Below are positions 1-10,357 of a DNA stretch of 64,000 nucleotides, piece after piece. The translations under genes were made by a program, and so were the position numbers. The stretch is taken from the NCBI RefSeq assembly GCF_000953675.1, contig NZ_LN679998.1:2187268-2251267 (forward strand), in the 5' to 3' direction. Below the pieces are notes generated by a model that was not told where the DNA came from, did no database searches, and saw only the letters and a list, made by a program, of their open reading frames with translations. Each line of letters opens with the position of its first letter. Positions within the stretch are counted from its first letter, which is position 1. This DNA is from Paraclostridium sordellii. GTDB taxonomy: Bacteria; Bacillota; Clostridia; Peptostreptococcales; Peptostreptococcaceae.

Positions 1-995
1 TTTTTCCAATCCCACCATCTACCTTCAAAATTTTTGAGTCTAGTGTAAATTACCCCATTAGGACAATGTAATACTTGCATTATTTCTGTATCATTAGGTT
101 TAGTTACTGTTAAAACTCCATAAAGATTTCCTTCAACTGGGGCATTAGGAATACTTCCACCTTCTTTAAAAACATAATATCTACCAACAATAGTACAATT
201 ATTGAAGTCTGTTACATTACCTTTATAGTTATTGAGATAATCACTATCTAAAGAATCTTTTAAATTAAGTCCATCTTTTTTAACAGAGTTTATATCTTCT
301 TCAATACTTGAAACTCTATTAGAATATTCTCTATTAAGTCCATCATATTTTTTTCTAAATTCTTCATCCCAGGTATTTTTTAAGTTATTAAGTTCTTCAT
401 CTTTTGAATTATATAATGTTGTAAGTTCATTGTATTTATCTTCTTTTAACTTATTTAATTCATTTTCTTTAGTATATTTTAATTCATCTAAGACATCACT
501 TTTAGTAGAGTGTAAGTTTGAAAAGTCAGTATTCCATTTATCATAAAGTTTTTGATAGTTCTTATTCCATCGTTCAATTTTCTGCAATGATATTTGTAAT
601 GATGTATACTCATTAGAACTTTCTATACTATTATCAGTTCTTAAACTTTTTACAACTTCATACTCAATTAAAAAAGAACTTAACTCTGCATCGTCTTCAT
701 ACAGAACAAGTTCTAATTTTAAAGTTCCAGGAACTAATAAAGCTTGATTAGTAAATTCTAATTCAACAGTATTTTCATCTACTATAGATAGATCATTGAA
801 TATTTCTTTTTTATCAGGTTTAATCATGTATGCTCTAACTGTTATATTATCTAAATTTATTAATAAACCATTGTAAAAAAATCTAAATCTTTTAAACCTA
901 CTATTAACATCTAAAGATTTAAGTTTGTCTTTGTTGTATATATGCTTTCTATATAAATCTATGTCAGTTACCGATATATTCAACTTTTCTTTCAC
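1..995 (-). CDS. Phage baseplate/receptor-binding protein, BppU-like N-terminus with C-terminal knob (partial)
   Basis: An open minus-strand frame runs off the left edge, so at least 331 residues are visible. The start is a GTG at 995, six to seven bases after an AGGTGAT ribosome binding site and two bases beyond the upstream gene's stop. The first ~120 residues form a beta-rich domain resembling the BppU N-terminal family of baseplate upper proteins. A charged coiled coil follows (~130-255). The last visible part (GVLTVTKPND..., then RWWDWKK) resembles the pyocin-knob domain of tail fibres. It lies directly after the tail-associated gene, the usual place for a host-binding protein. Domain names come from remembered family patterns; a fibre role is likely, the receptor unknown. 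Confidence 0.75.
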   Translation of the reverse strand, partial: MKEKLNISVTDIDLYRKHIYNKDKLKSLDVNSRFKRFRFFYNGLLINLDNITVRAYMIKPDKKEIFNDLSIVDENTVELEFTNQALLVPGTLKLELVLYEDDAELSSFLIEYEVVKSLRTDNSIESSNEYTSLQISLQKIERWNKNYQKLYDKWNTDFSNLHSTKSDVLDELKYTKENELNKLKEDKYNELTTLYNSKDEELNNLKNTWDEEFRKKYDGLNREYSNRVSSIEEDINSVKKDGLNLKDSLDSDYLNNYKGNVTDFNNCTIVGRYYVFKEGGSIPNAPVEGNLYGVLTVTKPNDTEIMQVLHCPNGVIYTRLKNFEGRWWDWK

Positions 996-997
996 TT

Positions 998-3637
998 TTA
1001 ATCACCTACTATCTTATTTTTAGTATATAATCTCCAATATTCATTATTAATTGGATTAGGTAAATTATTGATATCATTTATATTTAAATCATTGTTGGTA
1101 TTTACAGCACCACTTGAATTATTTTCATGTAAAGAGTATGTTTCAGTATCTAAAAATACTTCTTTATTTCTTTCATCTTCAAAACCTTTACGTTTTGCAG
1201 TTATAACATATTTAAATGTAAAGTCTGGTCTATCTGATTCAATTACAAAATAATCTTTTGTTTGTTCTTTTATTCGATAGTCTCCCCATGATTGTTTTAT
1301 TATTTCAACTGTATAATTTATATTAAGATTAACACTATCTTTAAAAATGTTATCTAGCAATATAACTCTTTCATATGAAACTTTATCGCCATGTTGTACT
1401 TTTTCAACAGTCATTAAATGCATACTTCTATCTGTTAAATAGCTTTCGCAATCCTCTACGCTATAGAAGTTTCTATCACCGTATTTTTCGGTCTTTTGAA
1501 TACAGTTTTTATTTCCATAGACTTGAAGATCATTACTTACAACCATTCCATTATCTGCAAAAAACTTTAATTTAGATACTAAGTTTCCTTCAATGCTTTT
1601 GAAAAGATAAGCTAGATTATTTGAATCTCTTAATGTGAAAAAGTTAGGTTCAAATGAAGCATATTTACGTCCATCTTTACCAAAAAACGTTTCATCCTCT
1701 GAAATCAAACAATATCTATTTCCTGTAAAGGCATCAAATAATTCTAAAGTTCCATGTCCATTTCTAACTCTCCAATAACCATTAGATTTATTTACAACGC
1801 CCCAGTAATTAGTTGCTTTATTTATAAAATCTTTTCCAATAGATGTATATATTTCGTTTAATCCTTCCCTATCTAGAACTAATTCTATATCAAAGCATAC
1901 TGGTTTATTCATAATAATAGGATATGGAGCTTCACCACTTAAATTATGTATATCAAATAACATATATTTATAATATGTTTTAGGATTATTTTCATCTCTA
2001 TATCCTATACTTATATATCCTTCTTTAGTATTACCTATCATTAAACCAGGTTTATTTTCATTTCCTTCTAATCTTGATGAAAATATTTCTGCAACAGGAT
2101 CTCCTACTCCATCCCAGTCGAAAAATTTCATTACTTGTCCAGCTATTTCAATAGCTCTAACTCCATTTTTTAAAAATTCTATACCATCTCTACCGGCTAA
2201 ATCTATCTGTAAGCTTCCATCAGCGTTTTGTATAGATATAGCACTTAATATACCGATAGTCATTAAACTAGCATTAATAACTCCATTAGACATAAATCCA
2301 TATCTATAAGTCCCATAGTAACCATCTTGTGAAAAGGCAAGACCATTTTTATTAAGTCTCATTACATTCATAGCTTTGTCTAAATCTTTATTATCAGCAA
2401 TTACTATCTCATTTTGCCTAGGTATAACATAACTATCTTTAATACCTGAATTAATCATACTTTGAATGATATCTTGAACATTGTTATTTTCAGTATTTTT
2501 TATTATAGAATTAAGCTCCGCCAATATATCAGTTGTTGTTATAGATTTTTGCTTTATATCTGTATTTGTAAGTTTCATAGATAAAACTTTTTGTTTTTTT
2601 ACATCATAAGATTTTTCTATACAACGAACATGTATATTTATATTGTGTTTATCTTCAAATACATTTACAGTATCCCCTAAGTAAGTTCTTTCAGCTTGAA
2701 CAAAGTTTTTATATTCTTCAGTTTTTTCAAGTTGAATATAATTAATATTGTACTCAGCTCTTAACTCATCTATATGATTTTGAGAAAACTCTAACTTTGC
2801 TAACCTTTCAAGCTCAGCCTGAGCTTCTTCTAGTGTATTAAATCCTTCTTCAGGGTTATTTTGATTTTTTACTTTTACATTGTTGTACTTAATTTCTTTT
2901 GTTTTAATGCTGCTATATTTCTTTATAAGAGGGCTATCTATAAAGTTTTTAGCACGAATAGTGTCAAACCCTTTTGCAACTATACGAGTAACAACTTTAT
3001 CTATATCCGTTTTTGCTTCAAACCCAGTTAAATTTTTACCACTTCTTATTTGAACTCCACGATCTGATCCAATTCTTTTATTAATAGTTACTGTATATCC
3101 TCTTCTAAGGATTTCTCCACCCCAACGATTTATAAATGATTGGTCACAATTATGCAAGGCTGTATATAAGCTCATATCTATGTAATAAGCAGTATTTACA
3201 GTATCTATATCTGAAAAGAACTCTATATCTTTCTTTCCAATAGAATTATTTTTTAAAATATTTAATGCACTTTGACCGCCTTTACCCGTTGGTCTTACAT
3301 CAGTAAGCCACATATCTAAAGTTCTTTGTATAGTAATTTGTCTAGCTATAGCTTTTACATTGGTTTTACCTTTTGTAACTTTAGAGATTTCAAATATTTC
3401 ATTACCATAATCCATTTTTAATTTTAAAATAGCTTCTTCTTGTATTTCTTTATATAGACCTTTTTCATCTATAAATACATTTAAATCAGTTATATAGTCA
3501 CCTGTAATTAAGTTTTCTTTTGTAGTACAACTGATAACTATGTTGTCTAATATATAATCACCATTGCTTGTGAGAACTTTATCTTTTGGAGTTCCAGGTT
3601 TAAATATAGCAACTTTTATAATCTTTTTATTTTCCAT
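998..3637 (-). CDS. Phage tail-associated protein (prophage endopeptidase tail family, Tal-like)
   Basis: 879 residues. The N-terminal ~370 residues look like the hub-forming tail protein that follows Dit in siphoviruses (Prophage_tail / Gp37-like family), including WLTDVRPTGKGG near residue 110. These proteins form the base of the tail tip and often carry cell-wall-degrading domains further along. The C-terminal half is a repetitive beta-rich region ending in a low-complexity Asn-rich tail. No clear peptidase motif can be picked out by eye, so endopeptidase here is only a family name. It lies 23 bases after the Dit gene on the same strand. Tail-tip role is likely from position and N-terminal pattern. 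Confidence 0.8.
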   Translation of the reverse strand: MENKKIIKVAIFKPGTPKDKVLTSNGDYILDNIVISCTTKENLITGDYITDLNVFIDEKGLYKEIQEEAILKLKMDYGNEIFEISKVTKGKTNVKAIARQITIQRTLDMWLTDVRPTGKGGQSALNILKNNSIGKKDIEFFSDIDTVNTAYYIDMSLYTALHNCDQSFINRWGGEILRRGYTVTINKRIGSDRGVQIRSGKNLTGFEAKTDIDKVVTRIVAKGFDTIRAKNFIDSPLIKKYSSIKTKEIKYNNVKVKNQNNPEEGFNTLEEAQAELERLAKLEFSQNHIDELRAEYNINYIQLEKTEEYKNFVQAERTYLGDTVNVFEDKHNINIHVRCIEKSYDVKKQKVLSMKLTNTDIKQKSITTTDILAELNSIIKNTENNNVQDIIQSMINSGIKDSYVIPRQNEIVIADNKDLDKAMNVMRLNKNGLAFSQDGYYGTYRYGFMSNGVINASLMTIGILSAISIQNADGSLQIDLAGRDGIEFLKNGVRAIEIAGQVMKFFDWDGVGDPVAEIFSSRLEGNENKPGLMIGNTKEGYISIGYRDENNPKTYYKYMLFDIHNLSGEAPYPIIMNKPVCFDIELVLDREGLNEIYTSIGKDFINKATNYWGVVNKSNGYWRVRNGHGTLELFDAFTGNRYCLISEDETFFGKDGRKYASFEPNFFTLRDSNNLAYLFKSIEGNLVSKLKFFADNGMVVSNDLQVYGNKNCIQKTEKYGDRNFYSVEDCESYLTDRSMHLMTVEKVQHGDKVSYERVILLDNIFKDSVNLNINYTVEIIKQSWGDYRIKEQTKDYFVIESDRPDFTFKYVITAKRKGFEDERNKEVFLDTETYSLHENNSSGAVNTNNDLNINDINNLPNPINNEYWRLYTKNKIVGD

Positions 3638-3660
3638 ATTAAAGCCTTTCTAAATTAAAT

Positions 3661-4359
3661 TTATTTAAATGCTGTACGAGGTAGTATTTCAATCTTTTCA
3701 ACATTTCCAATCCAATCTATATTATTGGTACCTCTTGATAATATCAAAAGGTTTCCGTTAGTATTATCAACTACACTTTTACCATTTTTATTAATAATTT
3801 CTTTTAACTTGCTATCTATCTCTATAAACTCATCTATATTTCTAATCTCTAAAGTCTCTCTATTTATTGTAAGTTGAACATTTCCACTTCCATAAACTCT
3901 TATTTTACATTCACCCTGATATGAACCACGATAAAATATAACGCCAGGTGATTTTAGAGTTATAATATCTTCTCTATATAAATATCTAAATGGCTCTAAA
4001 ACAAAATCAACAGTAAAAAATCCATACCTTGAATACTTAGTAAAAGGATCTTTAACTGTTGATTTTTTTACTTTAAATACTTTATCTTTGAAAGCACTTA
4101 TATATAAATCATTGTTTTCAAAACTAAAATTAGTTATCCAATCAACTATAGTATCTAAATAATCATATATTTGTGTATTAGGATTTCTAATTCTAAATTT
4201 CAATGTTAAATCTAAATCTTTATATTCTCCAGTTCGTATTGTTTTACCATTATCAATTTCAACAATTTCCTCTGTTATAGGGATTTTAGGTTCTTCAACT
4301 ATTGATAAACCTAAATCATACAAAGAATTTAAATTATTAAATTCAATATAATGTCTCAT
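3661..4359 (-). CDS. Distal tail protein (Dit), siphovirus tail component
   Basis: 232 residues, the usual size for a Dit/Sipho_tail protein. The sequence opens with MRHYIEFNNLNSLYDLGL, contains the typical stretch with RTGEYKDLDLTLKFRI near residue 40, and has the later DFVLEPFRYLY segment common in this family. Dit forms a hexameric ring joining the tail tube to the tip. It lies between the tape measure gene and the Tal-like gene, the conserved order in Gram-positive siphoviruses. A strong ribosome binding site (AGGAGGTGATG) precedes the ATG. Confidence 0.87.
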   Translation of the reverse strand: MRHYIEFNNLNSLYDLGLSIVEEPKIPITEEIVEIDNGKTIRTGEYKDLDLTLKFRIRNPNTQIYDYLDTIVDWITNFSFENNDLYISAFKDKVFKVKKSTVKDPFTKYSRYGFFTVDFVLEPFRYLYREDIITLKSPGVIFYRGSYQGECKIRVYGSGNVQLTINRETLEIRNIDEFIEIDSKLKEIINKNGKSVVDNTNGNLLILSRGTNNIDWIGNVEKIEILPRTAFK

Positions 4360-4407
4360 TTTTTACATCACCTCCTACGGCGAGGATTAGGAAAGTTTTT
4401 GTATAGT

Positions 4408-7400
4408 TTAAAACCTTGGGTCCCTGTCTATTTTATAATCATCTATAATTGAGCCATGAGGGGCTATTATTTCAGCTAGATATCTTCCTGTCTCATCTGT
4501 TATTCTAAGTTCAGCAGAAACATTTTTATTGCTTTCCTCTTCTTTTTTATGCAATACATCATACATAAGGCTTATTAATGTATCTAATTTACTTTCTAAG
4601 TTCTTATTAGAAGTATTATTAACTACATTGGAGAATGAACTATTATAACTATTTGAATTATAATAACTTCCTCTTGTTAAGTATTGAGATGTATCTATTC
4701 TAGGCATAGTAAAATTAGATAAGTTTACACTTCTTAACTTTAAATTAGCTTCTCTAGGTATTTTATATGGCCCTGAAATAGTAGGAATATCTCTAGTAAT
4801 GCTCTTAGGACCTTTGCTAATTGTTTGTAGTACAGTTGTTTTTATAATTGTACCATGTATAGGTTGTGAGTAAACACTTCTTATTCTATTCCAGTCAGCT
4901 ATAGCTGCATTAGCCATAAGCCTTGTACTTGTAGTTACACCTCTATACATTTCAGAAGCACTTTGTCGAGCCTTTAGAGACATTGCATTAGCACTGTCTC
5001 TTACTCCATTATGCATACGGCTAGCTTCTTGCCTAGCTACATCAGCCATTTTAGAATAAGACTTTTTAGAACCATTATACATATCAGTAGCTGATTGTTG
5101 AACTGATTTATTAGCTTTTTTCATATCAGCATCTGTATTAGATGCAAGTTTTCCAGTTCCTTTTTTAGATTCATTAGCCATATTATTAGTGGCATTCCCA
5201 ACATCTTTAGAGGCCTTATCCATATTTGCTTTGGCTTTATTTCCAGCATCTTTTGTACTTTTATCAATATTTGATGCTGTTTCATTATATTCTTTAGAAA
5301 CTTTATCTTTTGTATTTTTTGCATTTTGAACAGCTTGATTTTCAGCATTCTTAGTATTTGTATTTACTTTGTCTGCTCCCTCTTTGGTTTTAGTATCCAT
5401 TTGCTGTTTCATTTGTTCCATAGCTTGGCTAATATCTTTTTGCATAGTATCTGCATCAATTTTTCCTGCAGCAGCCATTTCTTTTAAGTTCTGCTCAACT
5501 TTTTTTGATGCTTGTTCTACAGACATACCTTGAACTATTCCTTGGAACATCATTTTAGTTGTATCATTCATACCCTGAAGTATAGACAATTGGGTAAAAT
5601 CCATATTATGTAATTGTTGACCTAAAACTTGTGAGGCTGTTCTATATTTTCCATCAACTATTCTAGGAATAGCATCCATTATAGTATTCATAGATTCTAC
5701 AGTTCCATTTAATTGTGTATCTGTAGCATTTCTCAGTTGGCTCATTCCACGAGTTGTAGTAAGGACCATTTTACCCATAGCTTCTTCTGTATTTAATTTC
5801 ATTTTGGCAGTCATTTTATCAAATGCATCATTTACAGTAGCTCCACCTGGACCATCTATTATTGCACCTATAATATCAAATACTCCCATTATAGCTATAG
5901 CTAAATTTCCAAAAGTTAATTGAACATGTCCAGAAACAAATTCACATACTCCTCCAATTACAGTTCCAAATCCACCAAACTTTTCCTGTAATTTAAGTAA
6001 TGCATTTTCATTATCTCCAATCATAGCAATTAAGCCACCTATAGCAACAATAACAGCACCTATTCCGACTGGAGAAGCCAACAAGCCTAAAGCTGATTTT
6101 AGTCCACCAATTGCAACAGCATTTTTTCCCATACCGCCTTTTAATTTATCAAGTAAAGTTACAGTGTTTCCTCCAACTATCATAAGTTGACCTAATCCCA
6201 TAAGTAAAGGTCCTACTGCAGCGGCCATAGCTCCAATAGTTACTATAGTTTGTTGAGTAGAATCATCTAAGTTAGAGAACCATTTAGCTGCATCTGTTAT
6301 CCATTTAATTATATTTTCTAAGACTGGTTCCATAGCTTTAAAAGCTTCAATTAAAGCTCCTTCAATTGAGGATTTCATATTATCTATAGATCCACCTAGA
6401 TTATCTTTCATAATTTTAGCCATTTCAGCTAATGCACCATTACTGTTTTTTAATTGATCTTCTAATGTATCATACTCTCCAGAAACTCCAGATAATAACT
6501 TCATTAATGTATCAAATTGAGTTTTTCCTCCGACCATAGCAGCATACTGTTGTTTTTGTTGTTCTGTTAAATCAGAAGTTCCATCGGCTGTTACTCCAAG
6601 TTTCTGAGCCATTTCTTTTAATACATCAACCATATCTCTTTGTTTTCCTGTTGAATCATAAAGAGATATTCCCATAGCTTCTAAAGCGTCTCCAGCTTGA
6701 CCAGTTTCTGTTATTAGGTTTGAGAATACTGATATAAGAGCATTTCCAGCTTCTGAACCTTTAGTTCCTCTATTTGCTAATACTCCTAATAAAGCTCCTG
6801 ATTTTTCAAGGGGCATATTTAACTGGTCAAACATTCCTCCAGCTACGGTATAAGCTTCAAGCATTTCCTCCATAGAAGTATTAGATTTTCTTTGTGCTTG
6901 AGCTGTTATATCTAAGTATTTTGAGAAATCTTCAGATGCAACTCCAGCGGCAGACATAGAATCTGTAACTAAATCTGCACATCTAGCTAAATCCATTCCT
7001 CCAGCTTCAGCAGCCCTAAGAACTGGCTCAATTCTATCTATTTGAGTTTCTACATCCCAACCTGCAAGGGCTAAATATGTAAGTCCATTTGCTGCATCTG
7101 TAGCACTAAAAGAAGTTGTACTACCCATTTCACGAGCTTTTCTTTCAAGGTCTACAAATGACTTAGAAGTTTTATCAGTTATACCTGAAGTTGCTTGTAA
7201 CTTACTCATAGCACTATCAAAATCAACACCGAATTTTGTTGCAGCTCCAGCCGCCGCACCTATAGGTACAGTTACACCAGCCGTTAAACTCTGTCCTACA
7301 CTCTTTATATTAGAACCAGTATTTTTTAAACTTTCTGAAACTTTATCAAAAGGCATCTGTTTTAGTTCATTAGATAATTGATTTACTTCTGTTTGAACAT

Positions 7401-8301
7401 TATTTAATTGTATTTTGTATTGAGATAACTCTTTATTATTTTGTTCAATCTCAGTTTCAACTTGGTTGTAACTATCTTTAAGGCTTAATAGTTTTTGATT
7501 TAGTTGATTAGCTTCTGTGCTATTTTCTCCATATTTACTTTTAGCTTCTGATAGTTCTTTTTCAAGATCATTAATTTCCTTTTTTAATTGGCTATGCTTG
7601 CTCTTATTTTCACTTAATACAGAATCTAATTTATTTATTTCAGATTGGTAAGCATCTACTTTTTGATTACAAGTGTTTAGATCATTTGCTATTTTATTTA
7701 TTTCATTACCTAAATTCTCAAAATATCCACCACTTTGTTGAAGTTCACTGCCTAACTTATTTAACTCTGATTGAGTTAATTCACTTTGAGTTCCTATTTG
7801 TTCTAACTTCTCATCTAAAGTTTGAGTTTTTCTTCCTAATTCCTCAAACCTAGTTTTAGATTCATTAAGTTCAGATGTTAATTTATTTATATTGCCTTTT
7901 GTAACATTGATATCAGTAGATAATTTGGTTAATTTATCAGCATTCTTTTGTACTAAGTTAGCTTGCTCTTTCCATTCCTTTGAATTTTTATCAATACTTC
8001 CATCCATTTCATCTAATTTTTTCTTACTAAGTTCAAAGGCTTTAGCAACTCTCTTATGTTCACTTTCTTGAACTTTTAGCTTTTTATTATTATCTTCTAA
8101 TTGTTTTGTAGTTTTCTTTATCTTTGCATCTAAACCTTGATATGTATTTTCAAAGTTTTTAATACCTTTCCCAGCTGCTTTAAATTCTTTTTCAGTTCTA
8201 TTTATAGATTTATTTAATGCTGATATCTGTTTATTAGCATCTTGAGATTCAAAACTTAGAGCAATGGCTAATTCGCCTATTTCTTCTTTCTTGCCTGACA
8301 T
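4408..8301 (-). CDS. Phage tail tape measure protein (TP901 core)
   Basis: 1297 residues, the longest gene of the tail operon. The first ~320 residues are a continuous coiled coil rich in Lys, Glu, Asn and Gln. Then comes a TP901-type core (~330-700) with AAGAATKFGVDFDSAM, TSFSATDAANGLTYLA and ANRGTKGSEAGNALIS. Hydrophobic, Gly/Ala-rich segments (~680-790) fit the membrane-interacting part, and a second helical region with Ala/Lys repeats follows at about 940-1060. The protein sets tail length and is ejected during infection. Its place between the tail assembly chaperone and Dit agrees. By the usual proportion of length to protein size the tail would be near 190 nm, which is an inference. Confidence 0.95.
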   Translation of the reverse strand: MSGKKEEIGELAIALSFESQDANKQISALNKSINRTEKEFKAAGKGIKNFENTYQGLDAKIKKTTKQLEDNNKKLKVQESEHKRVAKAFELSKKKLDEMDGSIDKNSKEWKEQANLVQKNADKLTKLSTDINVTKGNINKLTSELNESKTRFEELGRKTQTLDEKLEQIGTQSELTQSELNKLGSELQQSGGYFENLGNEINKIANDLNTCNQKVDAYQSEINKLDSVLSENKSKHSQLKKEINDLEKELSEAKSKYGENSTEANQLNQKLLSLKDSYNQVETEIEQNNKELSQYKIQLNNVQTEVNQLSNELKQMPFDKVSESLKNTGSNIKSVGQSLTAGVTVPIGAAAGAATKFGVDFDSAMSKLQATSGITDKTSKSFVDLERKAREMGSTTSFSATDAANGLTYLALAGWDVETQIDRIEPVLRAAEAGGMDLARCADLVTDSMSAAGVASEDFSKYLDITAQAQRKSNTSMEEMLEAYTVAGGMFDQLNMPLEKSGALLGVLANRGTKGSEAGNALISVFSNLITETGQAGDALEAMGISLYDSTGKQRDMVDVLKEMAQKLGVTADGTSDLTEQQKQQYAAMVGGKTQFDTLMKLLSGVSGEYDTLEDQLKNSNGALAEMAKIMKDNLGGSIDNMKSSIEGALIEAFKAMEPVLENIIKWITDAAKWFSNLDDSTQQTIVTIGAMAAAVGPLLMGLGQLMIVGGNTVTLLDKLKGGMGKNAVAIGGLKSALGLLASPVGIGAVIVAIGGLIAMIGDNENALLKLQEKFGGFGTVIGGVCEFVSGHVQLTFGNLAIAIMGVFDIIGAIIDGPGGATVNDAFDKMTAKMKLNTEEAMGKMVLTTTRGMSQLRNATDTQLNGTVESMNTIMDAIPRIVDGKYRTASQVLGQQLHNMDFTQLSILQGMNDTTKMMFQGIVQGMSVEQASKKVEQNLKEMAAAGKIDADTMQKDISQAMEQMKQQMDTKTKEGADKVNTNTKNAENQAVQNAKNTKDKVSKEYNETASNIDKSTKDAGNKAKANMDKASKDVGNATNNMANESKKGTGKLASNTDADMKKANKSVQQSATDMYNGSKKSYSKMADVARQEASRMHNGVRDSANAMSLKARQSASEMYRGVTTSTRLMANAAIADWNRIRSVYSQPIHGTIIKTTVLQTISKGPKSITRDIPTISGPYKIPREANLKLRSVNLSNFTMPRIDTSQYLTRGSYYNSNSYNSSFSNVVNNTSNKNLESKLDTLISLMYDVLHKKEEESNKNVSAELRITDETGRYLAEIIAPHGSIIDDYKIDRDPRF

Positions 8302-8313
8302 TTAACCACCACC

Positions 8314-8853
8314 TTAGAAATCCTCAACTTTTTCGTCTTTTATATTGTTGAATTTCTTATATATTTCAAATTGTTCAAAGTAATTTTTAGGTGTTATATT
8401 CCAAAAATTATCACTTCTATTAATTACACTATTCCACATAAACTCCATATGGCTTAATTCCCAATCTTTGTCCTCATATAATAAGTCGTCATCTTCAAAA
8501 ATAGATTCTTCCTTAGATTCTACTTTTGGAAGGCATCTAGCCATAAGATCATTTATATATGAAAATATTGAATTATATCTATTAATTATTTGAAGGTCGT
8601 CTTTAGGTTTAGTTAAAAATAAATCTAAAAACTCATCTTTCTTTTTCTCATTTATACTTGATAAAGTATTTAATACAAATGAGGATATATAAGTCATTTC
8701 ATATTCAGAAATTTTTTTAAAAATATTTGGAATAGTTGTTTTTATACCCTCACTTAATAAATCTTCTTGAATACTTTTTAATGAGTTCATATCCATAGTT
8801 CCTTTAAATTTAACACCTTCAAATTCTAATGTAGACGTATACATTTTTATCAC
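8314..8853 (-). CDS. Putative tail assembly chaperone
   Basis: 179 residues, 13 bases upstream of the tape measure gene and downstream of the major tail protein, the fixed position of tail assembly chaperones. The sequence is mainly helical and acidic, with EESIFEDDDLLYEDKDWELS near residue 120. Many phages make two chaperone products by ribosomal frameshifting between two short frames. Here one uninterrupted frame fills the whole interval and I see no second overlapping frame, so it may combine both parts or this phage may use one form. The call rests mostly on synteny. Confidence 0.6.
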   Translation of the reverse strand: MIKMYTSTLEFEGVKFKGTMDMNSLKSIQEDLLSEGIKTTIPNIFKKISEYEMTYISSFVLNTLSSINEKKKDEFLDLFLTKPKDDLQIINRYNSIFSYINDLMARCLPKVESKEESIFEDDDLLYEDKDWELSHMEFMWNSVINRSDNFWNITPKNYFEQFEIYKKFNNIKDEKVEDF

Positions 8854-8875
8854 CTAATCCTTAGTAACTAATATT

Positions 8876-8917
8876 AAAAAGGCTCTATAAATCTATAATT
8901 GATTTACAAAGCCTTTT
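8876..8917 (-). terminator. Hairpin after the major tail gene
   Basis: An inverted repeat (about AAAGGCT..GTAAATC / GATTTAT..AGCCTTTTT in minus-strand RNA) ends in a run of U. It lies between the major tail gene and the chaperone gene, inside the late operon, so it probably lowers rather than stops read-through. Confidence 0.6.
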
Positions 8918-8928
8918 ACTTTTTATAT

Positions 8929-9690
8929 TTATTCTTTAGTTTCTAATTTTTCTTTTTCTGAATCATCTTTACTTTTTTTAGGTTTACTTTCTTTTACTTC
9001 CTTTATTTCTTTTTCTAAGTCATTTGTATCTTCTTTACTATCTTTTGAAACTGCTATCATACCTGATTTATCTTCAGGAACATATTCTTTTTGTTTCATT
9101 TTCATAGCAAGCAAATCTTCTAATTCTTTCGGGAATTGAACTTCTTGATACCATTTTGTAATCTGTGTTTGATCTACAGTAGGATCATTTGTATCTATAA
9201 AGAAATAAATTAAATTTACGCCTTCATGTTCACATGCACTTATAGAGTATTCTATTTCAGTTGTTTCATATTCAGTCTTTCCACCTTCTATAGTATCTCC
9301 TGATATATCTGTTGGAGAGCACTTACAAGCATATATTACATATAATCTCTTAGCTCCACCCTTTAATCTTCTTTCAAATAAAAAAGCACCTATAGGAGCT
9401 TCATCTGTATCCGCTACAGCTATTCCACCTTTTACAGATTTATTTCCAAATAATAAAGTTCTTTCTTCTTTACTTAATCCAAGAGTAGTTAATTTACCTT
9501 CTCCACCACCAAATAAATAATCATTTATAACAGCGATATTATCTGCCCATTCTTCTACGTTTTCATATTTGAATTTATTCTCAACTTTTTTAGCGTGAAG
9601 TATTCTAACTGGTGTTTCAAATGCACTTCCATTAAATTCAGCAAAATGTATATTTGATAAACCAAAACATGCTTTTATTTTGTTAGTCAT
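8929..9690 (-). CDS. Major tail tube protein (phi13-type)
   Basis: 253 residues. The first ~200 residues resemble phi13-family major tail proteins: MTNKIKACFGLSNIHFAEF at the N-terminus, LTTLGLSKEERTLLFG near residue 67, and later GAFLFERRLKGGAKRLYVIY. These form the hollow tail tube. The C-terminal ~50 residues are an unusually charged Lys/Glu-rich tail (SKPKKSKDDSEKEKLETKE), probably exposed. It is flanked by hairpins on both sides, which fits a highly expressed gene insulated within the operon. Confidence 0.82.
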   Translation of the reverse strand: MTNKIKACFGLSNIHFAEFNGSAFETPVRILHAKKVENKFKYENVEEWADNIAVINDYLFGGGEGKLTTLGLSKEERTLLFGNKSVKGGIAVADTDEAPIGAFLFERRLKGGAKRLYVIYACKCSPTDISGDTIEGGKTEYETTEIEYSISACEHEGVNLIYFFIDTNDPTVDQTQITKWYQEVQFPKELEDLLAMKMKQKEYVPEDKSGMIAVSKDSKEDTNDLEKEIKEVKESKPKKSKDDSEKEKLETKE

Positions 9691-9734
9691 TTAATTACCT
9701 TCTTTCTTATTTTTGTATTTGATTGGCTGTTTTT

Positions 9735-9803
9735 AATTTCGTACACGAAATTAGTCATTTTGAACACAAAAATAGTAGTTTCGTACACAAAACTACTATT
9801 TTT
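9735..9803 (-). terminator. Double hairpin between gp10-like and major tail genes
   Basis: Two inverted repeats share the element TTTCGTACAC. One is AATTTCG-TACA-CGAAATT (9735-9752). The other is a perfect 14-base stem AAAAATAGTAGTTT / AAACTACTATTTTT with a short loop (9768-9803). The second is symmetric and has T-runs on both sides. It sits just after the upstream gene and before the major tail gene. Confidence 0.6.
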
Positions 9804-9823
9804 AAATTTATATATTTAGTTTT

Positions 9824-10255
9824 CTATTTTTTAACACCTGCGGTTATTTCTTTAATTACAACATCTTTAATTTTTTCATTTGCTTTTTTTACAGAGTTGT
9901 TAAATGATTTTTTCATCCATTTTTTACCCGCAACTGCTTTTCCACCTCTTTGAAACCCATACTCTTGATAATATCCATATACAACCTCTCTTTCATGAGC
10001 ATTAATTATTCCTATATGGACAGATCTCTTTAATTCTGTTCCACTTTTTTTATCCACTCCTAAACTAGCTTTTAATCTTCCACCAGTTCTACGATTTTTT
10101 TTATCTGGAACATGAACAGGAACATTTTTTAATTCTTCTTCTAAAATAATTTCTGCTCCTGCATCAAGAGATTTATCTATTACATTATTTCTAATATTTT
10201 TCTGTATAGCCATTAAATTAGCTTTTACTTGGTTGAAATCAACATTTAATCCCAT
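9824..10255 (-). CDS. HK97 gp10-like tail/neck component
   Basis: 143 residues with the HK97-gp10 pattern: an N-terminal helix (FNQVKANLMAIQKNI), then VPVHVPDKKNRRTGGRLKAS near residue 45, then YYQEYGFQRGGKAVAGKKWM. This family takes part in joining head and tail. It lies between head-closure genes and the major tail gene, as expected. Length is normal. The gene is followed by the strong hairpin at 9768-9803. Confidence 0.85.
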   Translation of the reverse strand: MGLNVDFNQVKANLMAIQKNIRNNVIDKSLDAGAEIILEEELKNVPVHVPDKKNRRTGGRLKASLGVDKKSGTELKRSVHIGIINAHEREVVYGYYQEYGFQRGGKAVAGKKWMKKSFNNSVKKANEKIKDVVIKEITAGVKK

Positions 10256-10318
10256 ATAAAAGTTTTCTCCTTTAAATATGTTTAAAATTGCATTGATGAA
10301 TATATCAAAAGGAAAAAT

Positions 10319-10357
10319 AAAACCTCTTAGAATCGAATTTAAGAGGTCGTTTTTTTA
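10319..10357 (-). terminator. Hairpin overlapping the 3' end of the tail-completion gene
   Basis: AAAACCTCTTA / TAAGAGGT with flanking A and T runs. The stop codon of the upstream gene (10339) lies in one arm. This is another mid-operon hairpin in the late region. Confidence 0.55.
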